NCBI RefSeq assembly: GCF_028550415.1 | Contig: NZ_JAQQKX010000012.1 | Location: 92,754 to 156,753 of the forward strand | Source of the DNA: Asticcacaulis aquaticus | GTDB taxonomy: Bacteria > Pseudomonadota > Alphaproteobacteria > Caulobacterales > Caulobacteraceae | Direction of reading: 5' to 3' | DNA length: 64,000 bases | Shown: piece by piece, positions 36,186-45,449 of the stretch | Layout of the letters: the number at the start of each line of letters is the position of its first letter | How positions within the stretch are numbered: position 1 is the first letter of the stretch | The notes under the pieces: generated by a model | Seen by the model: only the letters and a program-made list of their open reading frames with translations | Told to the model about the DNA's origin: nothing | The model's database searches: none | Position numbers and translations under genes: made by a program

Positions 36186-36545
36186 CTACCTGTAAATCGC
36201 CAGCAGAACGCTTAAGAGCCCATATATCTCAACATCATCCAGGGTATACCAGATATGCTGGCCTTCCTTGCGTGTCGAAACAATTCCGGCCTCCCTGAAT
36301 TGGGCGAGATGCTGAGACAAAGCCGATTGAGATAGGCCTGTGATGACCGTCAACTCGCCGACCGTTCTGGGTGAGTGAACTATGGCGTAGAGCATTGTTA
36401 AACGGGCTGGGCTGGCCAATACCTTCATAGCTTTGGAAATTTTTTCTATTTTTGGAGTGTCAGGCTGCCGTACATTGCTTGGGTCGATGACGGACAAGTC
36501 TGCCGCCCCCCTGCAATTACCCTCTTTCAAATCGCGCTTACTCAT
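36186..36545 (-). CDS. ArsR/SmtB-family winged-helix regulator
   Basis: 119 residues from the ATG at 36545, which overlaps the tolC-like stop by 8 bases. The winged helix is clear (KAMKVLASPARLTMLYAIV, TVGELTVITGLSQSALSQHLAQF, IVSTRKEGQHIWYTL). It has no cysteine pair in the sensing positions (only one near residue 11), so a metal or persulphide sensing role cannot be read from the sequence. It is the last gene of the SQR-DUF2892-CMD-TolC operon and probably regulates it. Confidence 0.85.
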   Translation of the reverse strand: MSKRDLKEGNCRGAADLSVIDPSNVRQPDTPKIEKISKAMKVLASPARLTMLYAIVHSPRTVGELTVITGLSQSALSQHLAQFREAGIVSTRKEGQHIWYTLDDVEIYGLLSVLLAIYR

Positions 36546-37938
36546 CAGAGGCCGCGCCATCGAGGACACGAATCACCGGCTCGAACGGGGTGAAACCCTT
36601 GCGTTTAACCGAGTCGAAATTCTTGGCCGGATCATAGGCCGCGACACCCGGCGTAAGGGTCGTGGCATTGAGGTCGCCCATCACCGCCAGAACCTGCGAC
36701 GCCGCGACATATTCGGCACGCTGGGCATTGATGAGGTCCAGTTGCGCGCGGCGCAATTCCTGCACGGCGTTCAGCACCTCGATATTGGTGCGCAGACCGA
36801 CCTGTTGTTCATACTCGACGCCCTCGGCGGCGACCGACGCGGCACGGACCTGTTCCCTGTTAGCGAGCGTAGCCGAGCGAGCGGCGATCATATTGGCCCA
36901 CGCCGTCGATACGTCCTGCACCACGCCGCGGCGGGCCAGTTCGACCGTTATCTTCTGGGCGTTATGACCTTCGGTGGCCTGACGCACGCGCGACGAATTA
37001 TAGCCGGCGCTGAACAGCGGCATGGTGAAGCGCACGGTGGCGGTCGCGGCATCGCGGCTGTCGAGGTTTTTGAAATCACCCGTCGGCGCGCTGGTGCTGT
37101 ATCCCGCACCCAGAGTGACGCGCGGCCCCAGCCCGGCCTTTGCCTGCGCTACGCGCGCCCGTGCGGCGGCCTCTGCCCATTTGGCAGCGTTCAGTTGTGG
37201 GTTATTCGCCTCGGCGCGGTCCAGCGCGGCATCAAACGTCTCGGGCAGGTTGGGCAGGCCCGGAACCGGGTCGAGCGCGGTGGGCGTCTGACCGACGACG
37301 GCCACGTACTGCGCGCGGCTGACGTCAAGCTGCGCCTGCGCCTGCGCCAGAGACGCTGAAGAGGCCGCCAGACGCGCTTCGGACTGCGCCACGTCGGTGC
37401 GGGTCAGTTCGCCGACGTCGAAGCGCGCCTTGGTTTCGTCAAGCTGACGCTTGAGGACGGTATAGTTTTCTTCGCCGATGCGCAGGGCCTCCTGGTCGCG
37501 GCGCACAGCGGTATAGATGCTGATAACGTCACCGAGGACCTGAGTCTCAACAGCACGCAGGTCCTCTCGACCGGCCAGCACGTCAGCCTCGGCGGCCTTC
37601 ACGCCTGACGACAGGCCGCCCGACGCGAACAGGGTCTGACTGGCGGACAGGTTCAGCGCCGTATTTGACTTGGGTGAACCAAAGGCGGAAACATCGGTAT
37701 AGTCGACACTGGCCCCGGCATCGAGTGTCGGGCCAAGGTCGGCACGCGCCTGCACATAGGTTTCATCCGTGCTACGCTGTTGAGCGCGGGCGCGTTGCAG
37801 CGTCGGATTGTTGGCATAGGCCATGGTAACAGCCTCAGCCAGCGATTCCGCAACGGCCGGCAGGGCCATCCCTATCAGTGCCGTGAACGATAGACCGGCC
37901 ATCAGCAGAGATCTTACCGGATGCAAACACCTATGCAT
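36538..37938 (-). CDS. TolC-family outer-membrane efflux channel
   Basis: 466 residues with a signal peptide (ending in ALPAVAES) and two tandem outer-membrane-efflux repeats of long helices and strands (TMAYANNPTLQRARAQQ in the first; DRAEANNPQLNAAKWAEA in the second). It forms a trimeric outer-membrane and periplasmic tunnel. The likely partners are the RND adaptor and pump encoded on the other strand at 40265-44487. It shares a one-base junction with the CMD gene upstream. Confidence 0.93.
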   Translation of the reverse strand: MHRCLHPVRSLLMAGLSFTALIGMALPAVAESLAEAVTMAYANNPTLQRARAQQRSTDETYVQARADLGPTLDAGASVDYTDVSAFGSPKSNTALNLSASQTLFASGGLSSGVKAAEADVLAGREDLRAVETQVLGDVISIYTAVRRDQEALRIGEENYTVLKRQLDETKARFDVGELTRTDVAQSEARLAASSASLAQAQAQLDVSRAQYVAVVGQTPTALDPVPGLPNLPETFDAALDRAEANNPQLNAAKWAEAAARARVAQAKAGLGPRVTLGAGYSTSAPTGDFKNLDSRDAATATVRFTMPLFSAGYNSSRVRQATEGHNAQKITVELARRGVVQDVSTAWANMIAARSATLANREQVRAASVAAEGVEYEQQVGLRTNIEVLNAVQELRRAQLDLINAQRAEYVAASQVLAVMGDLNATTLTPGVAAYDPAKNFDSVKRKGFTPFEPVIRVLDGAASDE

Positions 37939-38285
37939 TACTTTGTATCCGAAAACTGTTCAAACGCCATAACCGCGTCGGCGGCGTACATGAGTGACGG
38001 ACCGCCGCCCATGTAGATGGCCATGCCGAGGGTTTCCTCGACTTCCGCCTTGGTGGCGCCCAGTCGGGCCAATGCTTCGGTGTGAAACCCGATGCAGCCA
38101 TCGCAACGGGTGGCAACACCAATGGCCAGAGCAATCAGTTCCTTTGTTTTTTTGTCTAGCGCCCCATCGGCCGTTGCCGATTTGGCTAGCGCAGAAAAAC
38201 CCGCCATCGTCTCCGGTATGTCTTTGCGCAGTGTCTTCAGATTGGCCGAAAGGCGCGCTGTAATTTCAGGGTAGGACTTGCTCAT
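37938..38285 (-). CDS. carboxymuconolactone-decarboxylase/AhpD-like protein
   Basis: 115 residues. The CxxC-x3-H motif CDGCIGFHTEAL (about residues 55-66) is the peroxidase-type centre of AhpD-like CMD proteins, and ALAIGVATR before it is conserved. Such proteins reduce peroxides or act in thiol redox. Between DUF2892 and TolC in a sulphide-related operon it may handle reactive sulphur or peroxide, which is inference. The start overlaps the DUF2892 stop in ATGA. Confidence 0.9.
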   Translation of the reverse strand: MSKSYPEITARLSANLKTLRKDIPETMAGFSALAKSATADGALDKKTKELIALAIGVATRCDGCIGFHTEALARLGATKAEVEETLGMAIYMGGGPSLMYAADAVMAFEQFSDTK

Positions 38286-38485
38286 TTAAAAGCCGCTCCT
38301 GACTTTGCGCCCAATGCCTTGAAAATCATCGCTGCCGGACAAAACCCCGTGATGCTGGCCTGAATGAGGTTCGCACCGACAAACACAGTCAACCATATCC
38401 AGGCTGGATTTACAAAATGGCTAAGAGCAACACTGATAAGCACGACGACGCCTGCGAAGGCCATGACCATACGATCTACTGACAT
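38282..38485 (-). CDS. DUF2892 (YgaP-type) small membrane protein
   Basis: 67 residues from the ATG at 38485, preceded by AAGGAGA. Two membrane segments (MVMAFAGVVVLISVAL; WIWLTVFVGANLIQASI) and the typical end GFCPAAMIFKALG of the DUF2892/YgaP membrane part, found with rhodaneses and sulphide genes. It ends in the CMD start and lies 17 bases after the SQR stop. Confidence 0.9.
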   Translation of the reverse strand: MSVDRMVMAFAGVVVLISVALSHFVNPAWIWLTVFVGANLIQASITGFCPAAMIFKALGAKSGAAFK

Positions 38486-38502
38486 AGGGATATCTCCTTG
38501 GT

Positions 38503-39777
38503 TTATTTGATCTTGTGCGCACCGATAAGGTCGAGCGCGAGCTTTTCGTAAAACGGTTCGGACTTTCCGGACTTCACCTTGCCAATGAAGTATTTCTCGA
38601 AACCGACCTTGGCCAGATGGACCCACTTGCCCGACGCCGACCAGTTGATGTTGCGCGGTGGAATCTGCGGCTGCGCAAAAAAGGCAACGCCACCATCGCC
38701 GAAGTCCGCCAGACAGATGGCGTTCCAGGTCGCTTCGTGCGTCGGGGCCTTACCTGCCAGTATCAACTTGAAGTTGTGCGCGATGGCCGTGACCATGGAC
38801 TCGATCATAAAACCGGTCTTGGGTACGCCGACAGGCACCGGGGTCTTACCCGTGGGCGCAATGGCGACGCAGACGCCGAGTGCGAAGATATTGGGATAGG
38901 TCGGATTGCGCTGATGCTTGTCCACGAGGATAAACCCGCGCGGATTGGTCAGACCCTCATGCCCGCGTACGGCTTCAACGCCCCGGAAGGCCGGAAGCAT
39001 CATCGAAAAGCCAAAGGGCAACTCGTAATGCGCCTTTGTCGAACCGTCTTCATTGACCTCGTCGACGTGCATCAACCCGGCCTCGACCTTTTCGACCTTG
39101 GCATTGGTGATCCATTTGATGTGACGCTGGCGCAGTTCACTTTCCAGCAAGCCCTTGGTGTCACCCACACCATCCAGCCCCAGATGCCCGACATAGGGCT
39201 CGGAGGTCACAAATGTCATTGGTACCTTGTCGCGCAACTTGCGTTTGCGCAGTTCTGTATCGAGGATGAGGGCAAACTCATAGGCGGGACCAAAACACGA
39301 GGCCCCCTGCACCGCTCCGACCACTATGGGCTTCGAGTCCTTGGCAAAAGCCTCAAACACATCTGATGCCGCCAAGGCATGATCGACGTGACAAACCGAC
39401 TGTGTGAAATGCTCCGGACCGAAGCCCTCGATCTCGTCGAAGGCCAACTCTGGACCGGTGGCTATAACCAGATAATCGTAAGCCAGGTCCAATCCACTGG
39501 TCAGGGTAACTTTATTCTCATGGGGCGCGATCGACTTGGCACCCATCGGATAGAAGGCAACGCCCTTACGTTTGAACACCGGCTTCAAATCGACTTCGAT
39601 AGCGTCGCGGGTCCGCCATTTCACGGCGACCCACGGATTGGAGGGCACGAAATGAAACCGATCGCCTCTATTAACAACGCTCACATCGGCCTTGTCGCCT
39701 ACAGCGTCCTTGATCTCGAATGCAGCGATAGTCCCACCAAGACCGGCCCCTAAAATCACGATGTGTGGTTTAGTCAT
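38503..39777 (-). CDS. sqr: sulphide:quinone oxidoreductase
   Basis: 424 residues. The FAD-binding GAGLGG motif is at 10-15, and YDYLVIATGPE near 100 is the second FAD segment. Three cysteines occur at the SQR positions: C129 (SVCHVDHA), C161 (GASCFGPAYEF) and C303 (GVCVAIAP). SQR oxidises sulphide to sulphane sulphur or polysulphide and reduces quinone at the membrane face. The mobile C-terminus is amphipathic. It is the first gene of the leftward operon and is divergent from the rhodanese gene, its usual partner. Confidence 0.9.
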   Translation of the reverse strand: MTKPHIVILGAGLGGTIAAFEIKDAVGDKADVSVVNRGDRFHFVPSNPWVAVKWRTRDAIEVDLKPVFKRKGVAFYPMGAKSIAPHENKVTLTSGLDLAYDYLVIATGPELAFDEIEGFGPEHFTQSVCHVDHALAASDVFEAFAKDSKPIVVGAVQGASCFGPAYEFALILDTELRKRKLRDKVPMTFVTSEPYVGHLGLDGVGDTKGLLESELRQRHIKWITNAKVEKVEAGLMHVDEVNEDGSTKAHYELPFGFSMMLPAFRGVEAVRGHEGLTNPRGFILVDKHQRNPTYPNIFALGVCVAIAPTGKTPVPVGVPKTGFMIESMVTAIAHNFKLILAGKAPTHEATWNAICLADFGDGGVAFFAQPQIPPRNINWSASGKWVHLAKVGFEKYFIGKVKSGKSEPFYEKLALDLIGAHKIK

Positions 39778-39911
39778 CTCAACGTCTCCCGACCAAGGCG
39801 CCGCCCCTCCCTGCGAGGTATTGATTTTTAGCGCGCCATGATCTTGCCTTTAATTGCATAATATCTTAAATACGAAATTATAGAAATTCAACCCCTCATT
39901 TGGAGGCCACG
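39778..39911. promoter_or_regulatory. A+T-rich divergent promoter region of the sulphide/efflux cluster
   Basis: 134 bases between the SQR and rhodanese starts, with an A+T-rich core near 39850-39890. A spaced ATAAT...ATTAT inverted pair is present, but no well-formed palindrome could be assigned to an ArsR/BigR-type operator. TGGAGG lies before the rhodanese ATG. Confidence 0.4.
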
Positions 39912-40250
39912 ATGTTCGGACTTTTCAAAGCCAACAACCCGATTGTGAATTTTACCCCGCAGGCGGTGTCTGACGGCCTTAAAAAGGGGACAATCACCCT
40001 CGTAGATGTGCGCGAACCGTCTGAATTTGCGGCCGAACATATCAAGGGCGCGATCAATATCCCGCTGTCGCGTCTCGCCCCGGAGGCTTTGCCTGAGGCG
40101 AATGGCCGCACACTGGTTTTGCAATGTCTGGCCGGTGGACGCTCGGCTCAAGGCGTTAGTAGCTGTCGTGGATTTGGTCTGGAGGTTGATCACCACTTGC
40201 AGGGTGGCCTCAATGCCTGGAAGGCCGCAGGCCTGCCGACGGTTCGCTGA
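39912..40250 (+). CDS. single-domain rhodanese
   Basis: 112 residues from the ATG at 39912 (MFGLFKANN; an upstream ATG at 39900 adds four residues). The active-site loop CLAGGRS holds C72, and DVREPSEFAAEHI is typical. It carries sulphane sulphur as a cysteine persulphide and works with SQR. The RND adaptor starts 14 bases after its stop. Confidence 0.92.
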   Translation: MFGLFKANNPIVNFTPQAVSDGLKKGTITLVDVREPSEFAAEHIKGAINIPLSRLAPEALPEANGRTLVLQCLAGGRSAQGVSSCRGFGLEVDHHLQGGLNAWKAAGLPTVR

Positions 40251-40264
40251 GAAAGGTAATAGTT

Positions 40265-41266
40265 ATGCCTCGCGCAACTGTACGTCTGTTTATCGCATCC
40301 GCCTTGACGGTGATCGCCGTCTCAGGACTCTCGGCCTGTTCCGATGAGCACACATCGCTGCCAGATAAGACCGCCACCGCCCAAAAGGTAATCGGTGATC
40401 TCATTAACGTTAGCACGGCGGAGATCGATGATATCAAACGCATGTCCGGTATCGTAACCACCCGCGACATGGGCGAGGCTGTGGCCCGCATCCCCGGCGT
40501 ACTGGTTACGCTGAATGTCCGCGAAGGTGACACGGTTTCAAAGGGGCAGATTATCGGCGTAGTGAAAGATCAGCGGCTAAATTTTGAAGCCAGCGCCTAC
40601 GCCGCCACAGCTACACAGGCTGAGGCCGACTACAAACGTATCAAGACGCTCTATGACAAGGGTATCTATACGAAGGCGCGGCTGGAGCAAGCGGAGTCCG
40701 TCTGGAAGGCGGCGCAGGCCCAAAGGGCGGCTGCGGGCGAACTGGCCGGACAAGGCGTCATTCGTGCGCCGGCTTCAGGCGTCGTCGTAAAGGCCGACGT
40801 TCCGGCCGGTGCCGTCGTCATGGCCGGGCAGTCCGTGGCAACCGTCACGGCCGGCCCGCGCGTCGTCCGCCTTCAGTTACCGGAACAGCAGGCGCGCGCG
40901 CTTCGGGTCGGACAGTTAGTAGACCTGGATGCCAATGGCGTTACCGCTACAGGGACAATCAGCCAGATCTATCCGTCTGTGGAAAACGGTCAGGTGGTCG
41001 CCGATGTCACGCCCTCCGGACTGGAGCAGGTTCTGGTGGGTGAGCGCGTCATCACCTCGCTCAGCCTCGGTAAACGTCAGGGGATTCAGGTGCCGACCGC
41101 CTATGTGGCCACGCGCTACGGCCTCGACTATGTGCGTCTGATCGCACCTGACCGCACCTTCAGCGAAATTCCAGTGCAGACCGCGCCTCTTTCGGGGGGA
41201 CAGGTCGAAATCCTCAGCGGGCTCAAGGATGGAGACAGACTGGCTCCCTATGGAGCGGTGAAATGA
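40265..41266 (+). CDS. RND periplasmic adaptor (HlyD/AcrA family), lipoprotein
   Basis: 333 residues with a lipoprotein signal (LSGLSACS; the cysteine near residue 25 is lipidated). It has the HlyD barrel-sandwich pattern (VREGDTVSKGQIIGVV; VIRAPASGVV) around a helical hairpin (YKRIKTLYDKGIYTKARLEQAES). It joins the inner-membrane RND pump to the TolC channel. The pump gene overlaps it by 4 bases. Confidence 0.94.
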   Translation: MPRATVRLFIASALTVIAVSGLSACSDEHTSLPDKTATAQKVIGDLINVSTAEIDDIKRMSGIVTTRDMGEAVARIPGVLVTLNVREGDTVSKGQIIGVVKDQRLNFEASAYAATATQAEADYKRIKTLYDKGIYTKARLEQAESVWKAAQAQRAAAGELAGQGVIRAPASGVVVKADVPAGAVVMAGQSVATVTAGPRVVRLQLPEQQARALRVGQLVDLDANGVTATGTISQIYPSVENGQVVADVTPSGLEQVLVGERVITSLSLGKRQGIQVPTAYVATRYGLDYVRLIAPDRTFSEIPVQTAPLSGGQVEILSGLKDGDRLAPYGAVK

Positions 41267-44200
41267 ACGACGCCAAATTAGGACTGTCGGGCCGCCTGAC
41301 TAAGGCCACGCTGAACTCACCCCTCACGCCTCTGGCCCTGCTGGTGGCCGTGTTTGTCGGCCTGATGGCGGTTATGTCCATCCCGCGTGAGGAGGAGCCG
41401 CAGATTTCGGTTCCCATGGTCGATATTCAGGTCGCGGCAGCCGGGCTTAAAGTCAATGACGCCAAGGAACTGATCGCAAGGCCGCTTGAAACCATTGTCA
41501 AAAGCATCAACGGCGTCGATCACGTCTATAGCTTTATCGAAGACGATGCCGTGATGGTGACGGCGCGCTTCAAGGTGGGGACCGACCCCGATTCCGCCGC
41601 CGTGCGCATCCATGAAAAGCTGCGGGCCAATGCCGACAAGATGCCAAAGGGCATCCCCGAACCGCTCATTTCGACGCGCGGCATCAATGACGTGCCGTCA
41701 ATGATCATCACCCTGTCGCCCACGGCCGGTGCCGGAGCGCGCATCGACGACGTGGCGCTGTACGGACTGGCGCTCAAACTGCGCAGCGAGATGGCCAAGG
41801 TGGACAATGTCGGCCTGACCTTCATCACCGGCGGCCGCCCGGAAGAAATACGCATCGAGCCGGACCCGGCGCGCATGAGCCTGCACGGCGTGTCCCTGAC
41901 GGCGCTAACCCAGGCGATTTCGGCGGCCAACCAAACCCTGCCCGCCGGTGTGGTGCGCGACGGAGGCCAGACGCTTGACCTTAAGGCCGGGCGCTCGCTC
42001 AACACCGTCTTCGATGTGGGGCAGATCACCGTGACCTCGGTCAGCGGTCAGCCGGTTTTGGTTCGCGACGTCACCACTATCGTGCAGGCCCCACGGGAAG
42101 ATCAGGCGCGCGTGACCCGCTATCGCCAGACGGCTCAGGGGATTGAGTCCGCGCCCGCCGTCTCATTGGCCATCGCCAAGCGTCAGGGGGCGAATGCGGT
42201 TATCGTCTCTGAGGCCATTCACAAACGGCTTGAGGGGCTCAAAGGCTCGTTGATCCCGTCTGGGGTTGAGGTGTCGATTACGCGCGACTACGGCGAAACG
42301 GCCAATGAAAAGGCCAATGAGTTGCTGTTCCATCTGGGGCTGGCCACCGCTTCTATCGTGGTGCTGATCGGCTTTGCCATCGGCTGGCGCGAAGCCGCGG
42401 TCACCGCCGTGGTCATCCCGACCACCATCCTTTTGACGCTGTTCGCCTCGAACCTGATGGGCTTCACCATCAACCGCGTCAGCCTGTTCGCCCTGATCTT
42501 CTCCATTGGCATTCTGGTCGATGATGCCATCGTGATGATCGAAAACATCGCGCGGCACTGGGGTATGAAAGATGGCCGAAGCCGCGCGCAGGCCACCATA
42601 GAAGCTGTGGCCGAAGTCGGTAACCCCACCATTGTCGCCACCCTGACCGTGGTGGCGGCGTTGCTGCCCATGCTGTTCGTCTCCGGTCTTATGGGGCCCT
42701 ATATGGCCCCTATCCCGGTCAATGCCTCGGCGGCCATGGTCTTTTCGTTTTTTGTTGCCGTGATCCTCGCGCCGTGGCTGATGATCCGCTTTGCGCGCAA
42801 ATCGCTGAGCGACGGCCAATCACACGACCACGAAGGCTTTATCGGCCTCCTCTATCGCCGTGTGGCGTCGAAGGTTATCGCCACGAAAAAGACGGCCTGG
42901 GCATTTCTGCTGGTCATCGGCGCGGCCACGCTCGTCTCCATGAGCCTGTTCGCCTTCAAGGTGGTGACGGTCAAGCTGCTGCCGTTCGACAATAAATCGG
43001 AGCTTCAGGTGATCGCCGACCTGCCCGAAGGCACGTCGCTGGAGATGACACAGCGCGTGCTGGCCGAGGCCGCGCGGGTTACCGCCGGCTTGAAAGAGGT
43101 CGAGGCCATAGACGCCTATGCCGGGACCGCCACACCGTTCAACTTCAACGGGCTGGTGCGTCACTACTATCTGCGCAGCCGTCCCGAACAGGGCGACCTC
43201 AATGTGCTGCTGGCCCCCAAGGGCGAGCGCTCGCGCGCCAGCCATGCCATTGCGCTGGACCTGCGCCAGAGACTGAAAACGGTGGCCCTGCCCGCAGGGG
43301 GTGTATTGAAGGTGGTCGAAGCGCCGCCGGGACCGCCGGTCATGGCCACCCTTTTGGCTGAAATCTATGGACCGGATGCCGCCACGCGCCGCGCCGTTGC
43401 CGAGAAGGTCAAGGCCATCTTTAAGGACATCGAATTTATCGTCGATGTGGACGATTCCTATGGTCTGCCGCGCCCGACGCTGAACGTCGTGCCTGATCGC
43501 ACACGTATGGAAAGCCTCAGCGTGTCGGAAGGCGAACTCTATGCCTCGGTCAACACGCTGATGAACGGGCAGGTTCTCGGCTATGCGCAGCAGGCCGGGC
43601 GCAGCGGCGAAGGCCGCGAACCGCTCGAAATAGCCCTGCGCCTGCCTCAGAACGCACGCTATATTAGCGAAACTCTTGCGTCCATGCCCGTCGCCACCTC
43701 TGGCGGACGACTGGTCGCACTGAACGAGATCGCAGCCTTTGAACGCGGACAGGGCTCGACCGCCTACTTCCGCCGTGACGGGCGCGATGCCGACATGATC
43801 ATGGCTGAACTGGCCGGACGGTATGAAGCGCCCATCTATGGTCTCGGCGCGGTCGATGATGCGATTAATGCCGCCGATTGGGGTAACCTGCCTAAGCCGG
43901 TGATCCGCCTGAACGGTCAGCCCGAAGACGAAACCCGCCCGACGCTCTTGTGGGACGGCGAATGGGAGATCACCTGGGTCACCTTCCGCGACATGGGGGC
44001 AGCCTTTGGGGTGGCGCTTCTGGGCATCTATATTCTGGTGGTGGCGCAGTTCAAAAACTTCCGACTGCCGCTGGTCATACTGACGCCAGTGCCGCTGACC
44101 CTGATCGGCATCGTCATCGGGCACATGCTGTTCGGCGCGCCGTTCTCAGCCACATCGATGATCGGCTTTATCGCACTGGCCGGAATCATCGTCCGCAATT

Positions 44201-44487
44201 CGATCCTGCTGGTCGATTTTATCCGCCATGCCGAGTTCGGTGCGGATGGTCAACCTCGCCCCTTGCGCGAAGTGCTTCTGGAGGCTGGCGCGACGCGCTT
44301 CAAACCGATCCTTTTGACGGCCCTTGCGGCCATGATCGGGGCCAGCGTCATCCTGTTCGATCCGATCTTTCAGGGGCTGGCCATTTCCTTGCTGTTTGGC
44401 CTGCTGTCCTCTACGTTACTGACTGTGTTAGTAATTCCCGCGATCTATGTCGTTTTTAAAGACGACGCCGTAAAACGAGTTAAGTAA
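41263..44487 (+). CDS. RND-family inner-membrane efflux pump
   Basis: 1074 residues. Twelve spans in two halves with large periplasmic loops. The proton-relay aspartates are in span 4 (GILVDDAIVMIEN). The N-terminus (SPLTPLALLVAVFVGLMAVMSIPREEEPQISVP) and the central FNGLVRHYYLRSRPEQGD are of the HAE-type with few close named relatives. Substrate is unknown. Context (SQR, rhodanese, BigR-like regulator) suggests export of a sulphur compound or redox toxin. Confidence 0.94.
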   Translation: MNDAKLGLSGRLTKATLNSPLTPLALLVAVFVGLMAVMSIPREEEPQISVPMVDIQVAAAGLKVNDAKELIARPLETIVKSINGVDHVYSFIEDDAVMVTARFKVGTDPDSAAVRIHEKLRANADKMPKGIPEPLISTRGINDVPSMIITLSPTAGAGARIDDVALYGLALKLRSEMAKVDNVGLTFITGGRPEEIRIEPDPARMSLHGVSLTALTQAISAANQTLPAGVVRDGGQTLDLKAGRSLNTVFDVGQITVTSVSGQPVLVRDVTTIVQAPREDQARVTRYRQTAQGIESAPAVSLAIAKRQGANAVIVSEAIHKRLEGLKGSLIPSGVEVSITRDYGETANEKANELLFHLGLATASIVVLIGFAIGWREAAVTAVVIPTTILLTLFASNLMGFTINRVSLFALIFSIGILVDDAIVMIENIARHWGMKDGRSRAQATIEAVAEVGNPTIVATLTVVAALLPMLFVSGLMGPYMAPIPVNASAAMVFSFFVAVILAPWLMIRFARKSLSDGQSHDHEGFIGLLYRRVASKVIATKKTAWAFLLVIGAATLVSMSLFAFKVVTVKLLPFDNKSELQVIADLPEGTSLEMTQRVLAEAARVTAGLKEVEAIDAYAGTATPFNFNGLVRHYYLRSRPEQGDLNVLLAPKGERSRASHAIALDLRQRLKTVALPAGGVLKVVEAPPGPPVMATLLAEIYGPDAATRRAVAEKVKAIFKDIEFIVDVDDSYGLPRPTLNVVPDRTRMESLSVSEGELYASVNTLMNGQVLGYAQQAGRSGEGREPLEIALRLPQNARYISETLASMPVATSGGRLVALNEIAAFERGQGSTAYFRRDGRDADMIMAELAGRYEAPIYGLGAVDDAINAADWGNLPKPVIRLNGQPEDETRPTLLWDGEWEITWVTFRDMGAAFGVALLGIYILVVAQFKNFRLPLVILTPVPLTLIGIVIGHMLFGAPFSATSMIGFIALAGIIVRNSILLVDFIRHAEFGADGQPRPLREVLLEAGATRFKPILLTALAAMIGASVILFDPIFQGLAISLLFGLLSSTLLTVLVIPAIYVVFKDDAVKRVK

Positions 44488-44488
44488 A

Positions 44489-44791
44489 ATGGTCACCACA
44501 CAGGATATACAGGCGCTCAAACCCAATGTGCGGCGTGCAACGCGAATGCTCAAATTGCTCGCCAGCGAACATAGGCTGATGATCCTGTGCCGGCTGTTCG
44601 AGGGCGAAGCCAATGTCACTGACCTCGCCGAAACGCTTGGCCAGACTGTGTCGTCAACGTCGCAACATCTAGCGAAGATGCGGGCGGAAGAGTTGGTCGA
44701 GACGCGTCGGGACGGACAGACTATCTATTATTCGATCGGCGACCCGGCCGCCAAAAAGGTCGTCGATACTCTCTGTCAAATTTACAAATAG
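44489..44791 (+). CDS. BigR/SqrR-like persulphide-sensing ArsR-family repressor
   Basis: 100 residues starting one base after the RND stop. The winged helix is VTDLAETLGQTVSSTSQHLAKM with a wing in TRRDGQTIYYSI. Two cysteines, C34 (MILCRL) and C96 (TLCQIYK), occupy the positions that form the redox disulphide/polysulphide bridge in BigR, YgaV and SqrR. These proteins leave DNA when sulphane sulphur is present. That would explain coregulation of the SQR/rhodanese and efflux genes. Confidence 0.85.
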   Translation: MVTTQDIQALKPNVRRATRMLKLLASEHRLMILCRLFEGEANVTDLAETLGQTVSSTSQHLAKMRAEELVETRRDGQTIYYSIGDPAAKKVVDTLCQIYK

Positions 44792-44808
44792 CGAAGACAC
44801 AGTTGAAG

Positions 44809-45270
44809 ATGCCTAACAATAGCCTGTCGCTGGATAATTATCTTCCGTTTCGTCTCTCCGTCGCTTCCAACGCGGTATCGACGCTGATTTCATCTGCATA
44901 TGACAGCCTTTACGCATTGGCGATCCCCGAATGGCGTCTCATCTGGGTTCTGAATGAGGATGGCCCCTCAACGCAACGTGAAATGGTTCAACGTACGGGA
45001 ATGGACAAGGTGACGGTCTCACGCGCAGCGCACAGTCTCGCCAAACGAAGGCTGGTCACCCGATCACCGCATGAACACGATGGTCGCTCTCACCATCTAA
45101 TTCTCACGCCGGAAGGGCAACGGCTGTTTAACGATGTGGCACCTTCCGCTGGGGAGTTCGAGCGTCAGGTTCTCGAAGGACTGACCGAGACTGAAACGGC
45201 ATTACTAAAGGATGTTTTGCGCCGGATAGAAACAGCAGCCATTGAAAGACGACGGCATCTTGAACTGTGA
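44809..45270 (+). CDS. MarR-family regulator
   Basis: 153 residues from the ATG at 44809 (a TTG at 44803 is also possible). Winged helix with TQREMVQRTGMDKVTVSRAAHSLAKRRLV and the wing SPHEHDGRSHHLILT. It follows the BigR-like gene by 17 bases. Ligand unknown. Confidence 0.9.
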   Translation: MPNNSLSLDNYLPFRLSVASNAVSTLISSAYDSLYALAIPEWRLIWVLNEDGPSTQREMVQRTGMDKVTVSRAAHSLAKRRLVTRSPHEHDGRSHHLILTPEGQRLFNDVAPSAGEFERQVLEGLTETETALLKDVLRRIETAAIERRRHLEL

Positions 45271-45449
45271 GGGTCTTATGGCAATCGGAATCCAGGTTTG
45301 TGAATTGTGAGGTGTAGGCGCTGCCACACTTGCATCGATGCGGTTTGCCAAGTGACCTTCCGGCTGTTAATTTGCACTGAGAAGTGACCCGGTATTTGCA
45401 CCGAGAAGTGACCCGCCTAGTTGGTATAATGATGCGGTTTGTGGTGTGG

